Below are positions 60,093 through 64,000 of a stretch of DNA of 64,000 nt, piece after piece; position 1 is the first letter of the stretch, and each line of letters starts with the position of its first letter. This DNA is from Pseudoneurospora amorphoporcata (Eukaryota > Ascomycota > Sordariomycetes > Sordariales > Sordariaceae). Where the stretch lies: positions 48,922-112,921 of the forward strand of contig MU859175.1 in NCBI GenBank assembly GCA_033297205.1, in the 5' to 3' direction. The position numbers and the translations under genes were made by a program. The notes beneath the pieces are model-generated. The model made no database searches. It worked only from the letters and a program-made list of their open reading frames with translations, and was not told the origin of the DNA.

Positions 60093-63000
60093 AGCCTCTC
60101 CCTTCGCTCAATGCCGCTTTTGACTCTTACCACTTATGACGATGATCAAACGCAAATTTCATTCGCTTCTACCTTGTACAACTTTTTGGTGCTCACAGCC
60201 CATGTGGGAATTTTGGAGGCAAGGGGTCTTATAACACAAAGGGACAAATTGGTTGGGCGGTCATTCTGCTGCCTTCTTTTTTCTTTTTTTTTTTTTTTGG
60301 ACCACTCGAGGACAGGCATAGCGCAGGTTTTTGCGGATATCATTTTCTTGGGAACTACAGCGTTTACGCGGGTTCGAAGTGCTCGAACACGCTTTACGAA
60401 TAAAGATTTCTCAAAGTTTTCCATTTGTTTGGGTTAAAGAGACATCGAATACCATCACATCTTCACACGATATTGAGCATCCCTCGTTTGTCTGATGTGA
60501 TGATTCTCAACAGTTAAACTTACCTTGCTCGAATGACAATGTATATACCATCTACGCGTAGTGGACATAACCCCATAGGTTCAAGGGTCTTGGCAATTCC
60601 ACCAATCTGGACATGGTAGCGGCATACCGAAATCTGGTCCCGCTCCAAGACAATAGTTCAATCTCGTGATTGAGATCCTGGTAGCGTATGACATTCGATA
60701 GTGCTGGCCCTATCTACCGGCTTGTCCTTGCACGACCTGCTCTCTCCACTTGGAGGGTATGGTAGTGTAGAATCGGCACTGGATGATCGACGGGCGACCA
60801 AACCAGTCCAGGCCATTCATTCAATTTTCTTTCTCCGAGTAACCCCCTCCCCCCTTGTTTTCACGCCAACTTGAAAGCAGCAAAGACATGCGATGGAGAC
60901 TTGGGACTGGGCTGATGGGGTAATTGATAACGGACAGACAATGAGGCGATGCTAACCGCTCAGTTGGCGCAGAGAACAGTCGCAGGTGAGTACCAAGGAA
61001 AGTCTTCAGTCTCCTTTCTACTATTCGAATGGTCTTTACAACCACCGTCGTCGTCATCAGACAACGGTGAGGAAACCGTACAAAAAAGCAAAAGTACACC
61101 ACCAAGATGAGCAGTGAGACGGGCAGGTCCGAAAGAACCGGACGGGTTGACTCCGAAGGAAGAATTAAGGATCTGACACAGCACCCTAGGTACTACCGTT
61201 CCCTACACTTCCCTTCTGGGACAAGCCATCTCCGAGTAAACCCATTTTGGGGAATTGTATCACTTGCTCGACTGGCACAAAACATCCTCAACTATACCAT
61301 GCTCGCAACTAGCGTCCTTTTATCGAATTTCGGTTTTAGCTCTCTGGCGTTTGACAGGCTGACGACTTCCAGGGGTTTTACCACTGACAGAAAACGGACG
61401 AACGAGGACACTTGACAGGAACAAGCAAGCCACCAAAAGCAAAGGCGAAGCGAGCTCCAGCATACGTTAACATACGAATCCCGTCAAGTAGGATCAGGCA
61501 AGCCAACAGTGTTTTGTTCGTGACGATATACTGTCGTAATAGCATCATTGCCCTGACTCCATATGACTCCCATGACTCCCCTTGACGACCACACTTTTAG
61601 CACTGTCCCAACCGAATGGAACAGAACAGCATGGCATGGCACGTTCTCCTCATCGATTGTTGGAACAAACCGCAGTTGTTGATCGGATGGACGGTGTCTT
61701 TTCAACGACACTTTTCACTGAATGTAACATTAGGTACACTTTCCATCTTCTTAATTCCGATCCCCGTCGGCGATTACATAGTAAGTCCCCTTTACCATCA
61801 CTTATTCTCATTCTTTTTCCTTTGGGGATAGTAATTTATTTCTTTGCGAACATCTGTGTCTGCGTACAGCTTGGCATAGGTATAGTACCGTAACAACACC
61901 ACGACAGGGCTGCTCTTCCAAGGCCCGCGACGGCACATTAGCGTGGCCTCAGGCGGCGGCGGTACTGGGCGCCGGCTTGGCTGATATCTCTAGATCGGAA
62001 GGTACGGTGGCCTAGGCCGGACAGGCATCGTAATTCTTCAGTCGGCCGCCGGTGGGCTCGGATCCCGCCTTGTTCTTTACATAGAGACGACATCATAATG
62101 GTCTACCGGACAAGGCGGTGCCCCCTTTTTTTTTGCTCTCCCCGCCATCCACGACGAAGGAATATCTACACTACCGCATCTACTCATCCATAACAAATAT
62201 CCTCTTTTGGGGAAAGTCACAGCTTATGTGGGCGATTTTAGCTCCCTCTTAGCTGCATATGCAGCATCTTTCCAATAGGATTCACCTAATAATCTAACAT
62301 GACCCACAGAGCGTATCTGAGTAGAAGCTCCCCTTATTTGTGCCAATGTCATGCGTCAATTCAAACATTCATCAGTTCGAACTATTGCCTAGTTAGGGAG
62401 GCTTATCGCTTCCTTCCACGCAGCAGCGATCATGAATGTATGATCGATCCTTACCTCTCACGTTCGACGACGATCTTTTAGAGAATAGAGACAACAAGGG
62501 AGATAGATACCTACACTACCTAGCTGAGCCCAAGACCAAACTAGGTACATAGATGAGCTCCTCCTTTAGATCCTCCTCTGAAGTAGAAATCACGTAATCA
62601 TCAGATGAGTTAGGTAATACCAGAAACCAACAGAAAGAATGAATGGATCGGCCCACTCACTCACTAACTCCCCCTTCGCCGCTGGCACTTCACGCGATCG
62701 CCCCTCGCTCGTCTCGTCTCACTAGGCTTTGTCTCCCCTATTGCCCGCTAAACAGCGCAGCGGCGTTTGGACGGGCTTTATCACACTTCACACTTGCCCT
62801 TCACTGGAAATTACTGTTCTGAGGTGCCAACGTGAAGAGCCGCGCATATCCTGATCTGTTGGTAAAAGGATCATCCTACCTATCCAGGCCACATTCTTTA
62901 ACCACGCGACTAGTTGGTCCGTACGGTCGGACCCAAACGCCGACGGCAATTTGTCAGGAAGATTGGTTGTAAGTGGATTGTTAAGCGATTACATAGTATA

Positions 63001-63540
63001 CTTTATAATGTCCAAACATGGTGCTGGCTGTCGGATGTCTACTCCGGCCAACCCAGCCGTTCTACTAGCTCCTTTCAAGGCTGACTTTCTACACGACAAC
63101 CTAGCTATCCCACACCATTCTCTATGTACTACCCGAACCTTATGTTAAGGGAGCCTTTACTTAGCAGCAGTTGGTTCGACACTCGTCTTCATTCGATTAT
63201 GTAAGTTCATGATATATGGATACGGATTAGCTGCCTGGCATTTTCGACGTTCGAAGAAGATTTTTGGTTTTGCTCGAACAGGTATAGAGGTCCGGGAGTA
63301 TCTGACAGAAACAGAACCTATCAGGGGCTTTGGCCAATCTGTTAGCGAGCTGGTGCGAGCCACACGCGATCGCAGGTTTGCCAACGCGTCCATCTAGTTC
63401 CCTGGGAACGATGCTTTAAGAATTGTAAGTCAAAGCGGTATTGTCTTCCGTAGTGTACTAGTATCTATACTCGTTGGGGCTCGAATCGCCTACCAACCAA
63501 TGGCTGCGCCATTGGTTAGGCAGCATTAATCGCAAAATAC
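60093..63540. other. Intergenic region, no supported gene
   Basis: bZIP 3' flank then non-coding sequence. Contains a T-rich tract (about 60277-60298) and a T run at about 62125-62134. Confidence 0.5.
63493..63524. repeat. Perfect-stem hairpin
   Basis: CCAACCAATGGC, a three-base loop, and GCCATTGGTTAGG form a stem of about 11-12 bp just before sequence turns AT-rich. Its reverse complement has an A-box-like TGGCGCAG and a B-box-like GATTCGAGCCC, but too close together for a tRNA. Confidence 0.5.
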
Positions 63541-63549
63541 TATCAATTT

Positions 63550-63900
63550 GCAAAAAAAAGGAACTTCTCCCGCATACCTTTTTACTAGTAAATCGAGGTA
63601 ACTTATTTGTATAGTATATTTCTCATATATATATACCTAAATCTAAATATTATAAATTATATATTAGAATACTATATTAATTTATTTATTTACCTACTTT
63701 ATTTTCCCCTTACTTATTTATATAGTTTCGTATACTTTATAACCGCGCTCTAACATATTTATAATTTTAATATCGTTATTAACTTCATAATATTCGCTAT
63801 TTCTATCGCTAACTTAACTATTACTACCCTCTATATCCTCCTATTTAATTTTAAGGTTTATAAATTTAATAATTGCTACCTTTATTAACTCTTCGTTTAA
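63550..63900. other. Start of a second AT-rich, RIP-like tract
   Basis: TA-rich sequence without reading frames; resembles 48.6-56.5 kb. Element boundaries are not resolvable here. Confidence 0.6.
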
Positions 63901-64000
63901 GGCCTTGTTTGCTGCAATACCCTAACTAGCCTATGATGATAGTACTAGTATAGGGACGCTACAGTGAACTATGCACTTGTAGCTAAGCGAAGCGGAAGCG

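Overview
The window is nuclear DNA from a filamentous ascomycete, most likely Neurospora or a close relative in the Sordariaceae. The evidence is a seven-exon beta-tubulin gene, a GCN4-type bZIP gene whose leader is organised like Neurospora cpc-1, short introns with GTRNGT donors and CTAAC/CTAAT branch sites, and an AT-rich island that looks like the product of repeat-induced point mutation (RIP). The species cannot be fixed from the sequence alone.

Layout. 0-12 kb: a SRP40/Nopp140-like nucleolar protein (292-1701, +), an adenosine-deaminase/ADGF-family protein with four exons (4923-7185, +), and an unrecognised four-helix membrane protein (9426-11066, +). 11-12.2 kb: a 548-bp element bounded by identical 92-bp inverted repeats, with a diverged third copy near 3.05 kb. 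14.8-20.3 kb: a general amino-acid-control pair, cpc-1 (+) with its upstream-ORF leader, facing the GCN20-like ABC-F gene (-). 20.3-27.8 kb: no gene I can support. 27.9-31.6 kb: a Byr4/Bfa1-like cytokinesis/septation regulator (+) whose start codon lies in an 18-nt coding exon. 33.6-35.5 kb: beta-tubulin (+). 36.77 kb: tRNA-Cys(GCA). 37-48.5 kb: mostly no recognisable genes, one 10-base assembly gap, homopolymer tracts, and scattered coding-like fragments on the minus strand at 45.2-47.5 kb. 48.6-56.5 kb: the AT-rich transposon island. 59-60.1 kb: a second bZIP gene with three exons (+). 60.1-64 kb: no supported gene, with AT-rich sequence resuming at about 63.55 kb.

The AT-rich island is the most novel part. 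It holds six non-autonomous DNA elements (two of about 416 bp and four of 441-1364 bp). Their ends are inverted repeats that start AGAG or a one-base variant, and each element is flanked by a perfect 6-bp A/T-rich target duplication. Their terminal repeats carry duplicated CGCAC-type motifs. The island also contains three solo LTRs with perfect 5-bp target duplications, one of them inserted inside one of the DNA elements. No transposase reading frame is present.

How genes relate: CPC1 is the transcriptional effector of amino-acid starvation and GCN20 acts upstream in the same pathway, with GCN1, to activate the eIF2 kinase that drives translation of the cpc-1 main frame past its upstream ORFs. 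The other genes are housekeeping or unrelated. All introns and joins are my reading of splice signals and frames; none has been checked against transcripts.
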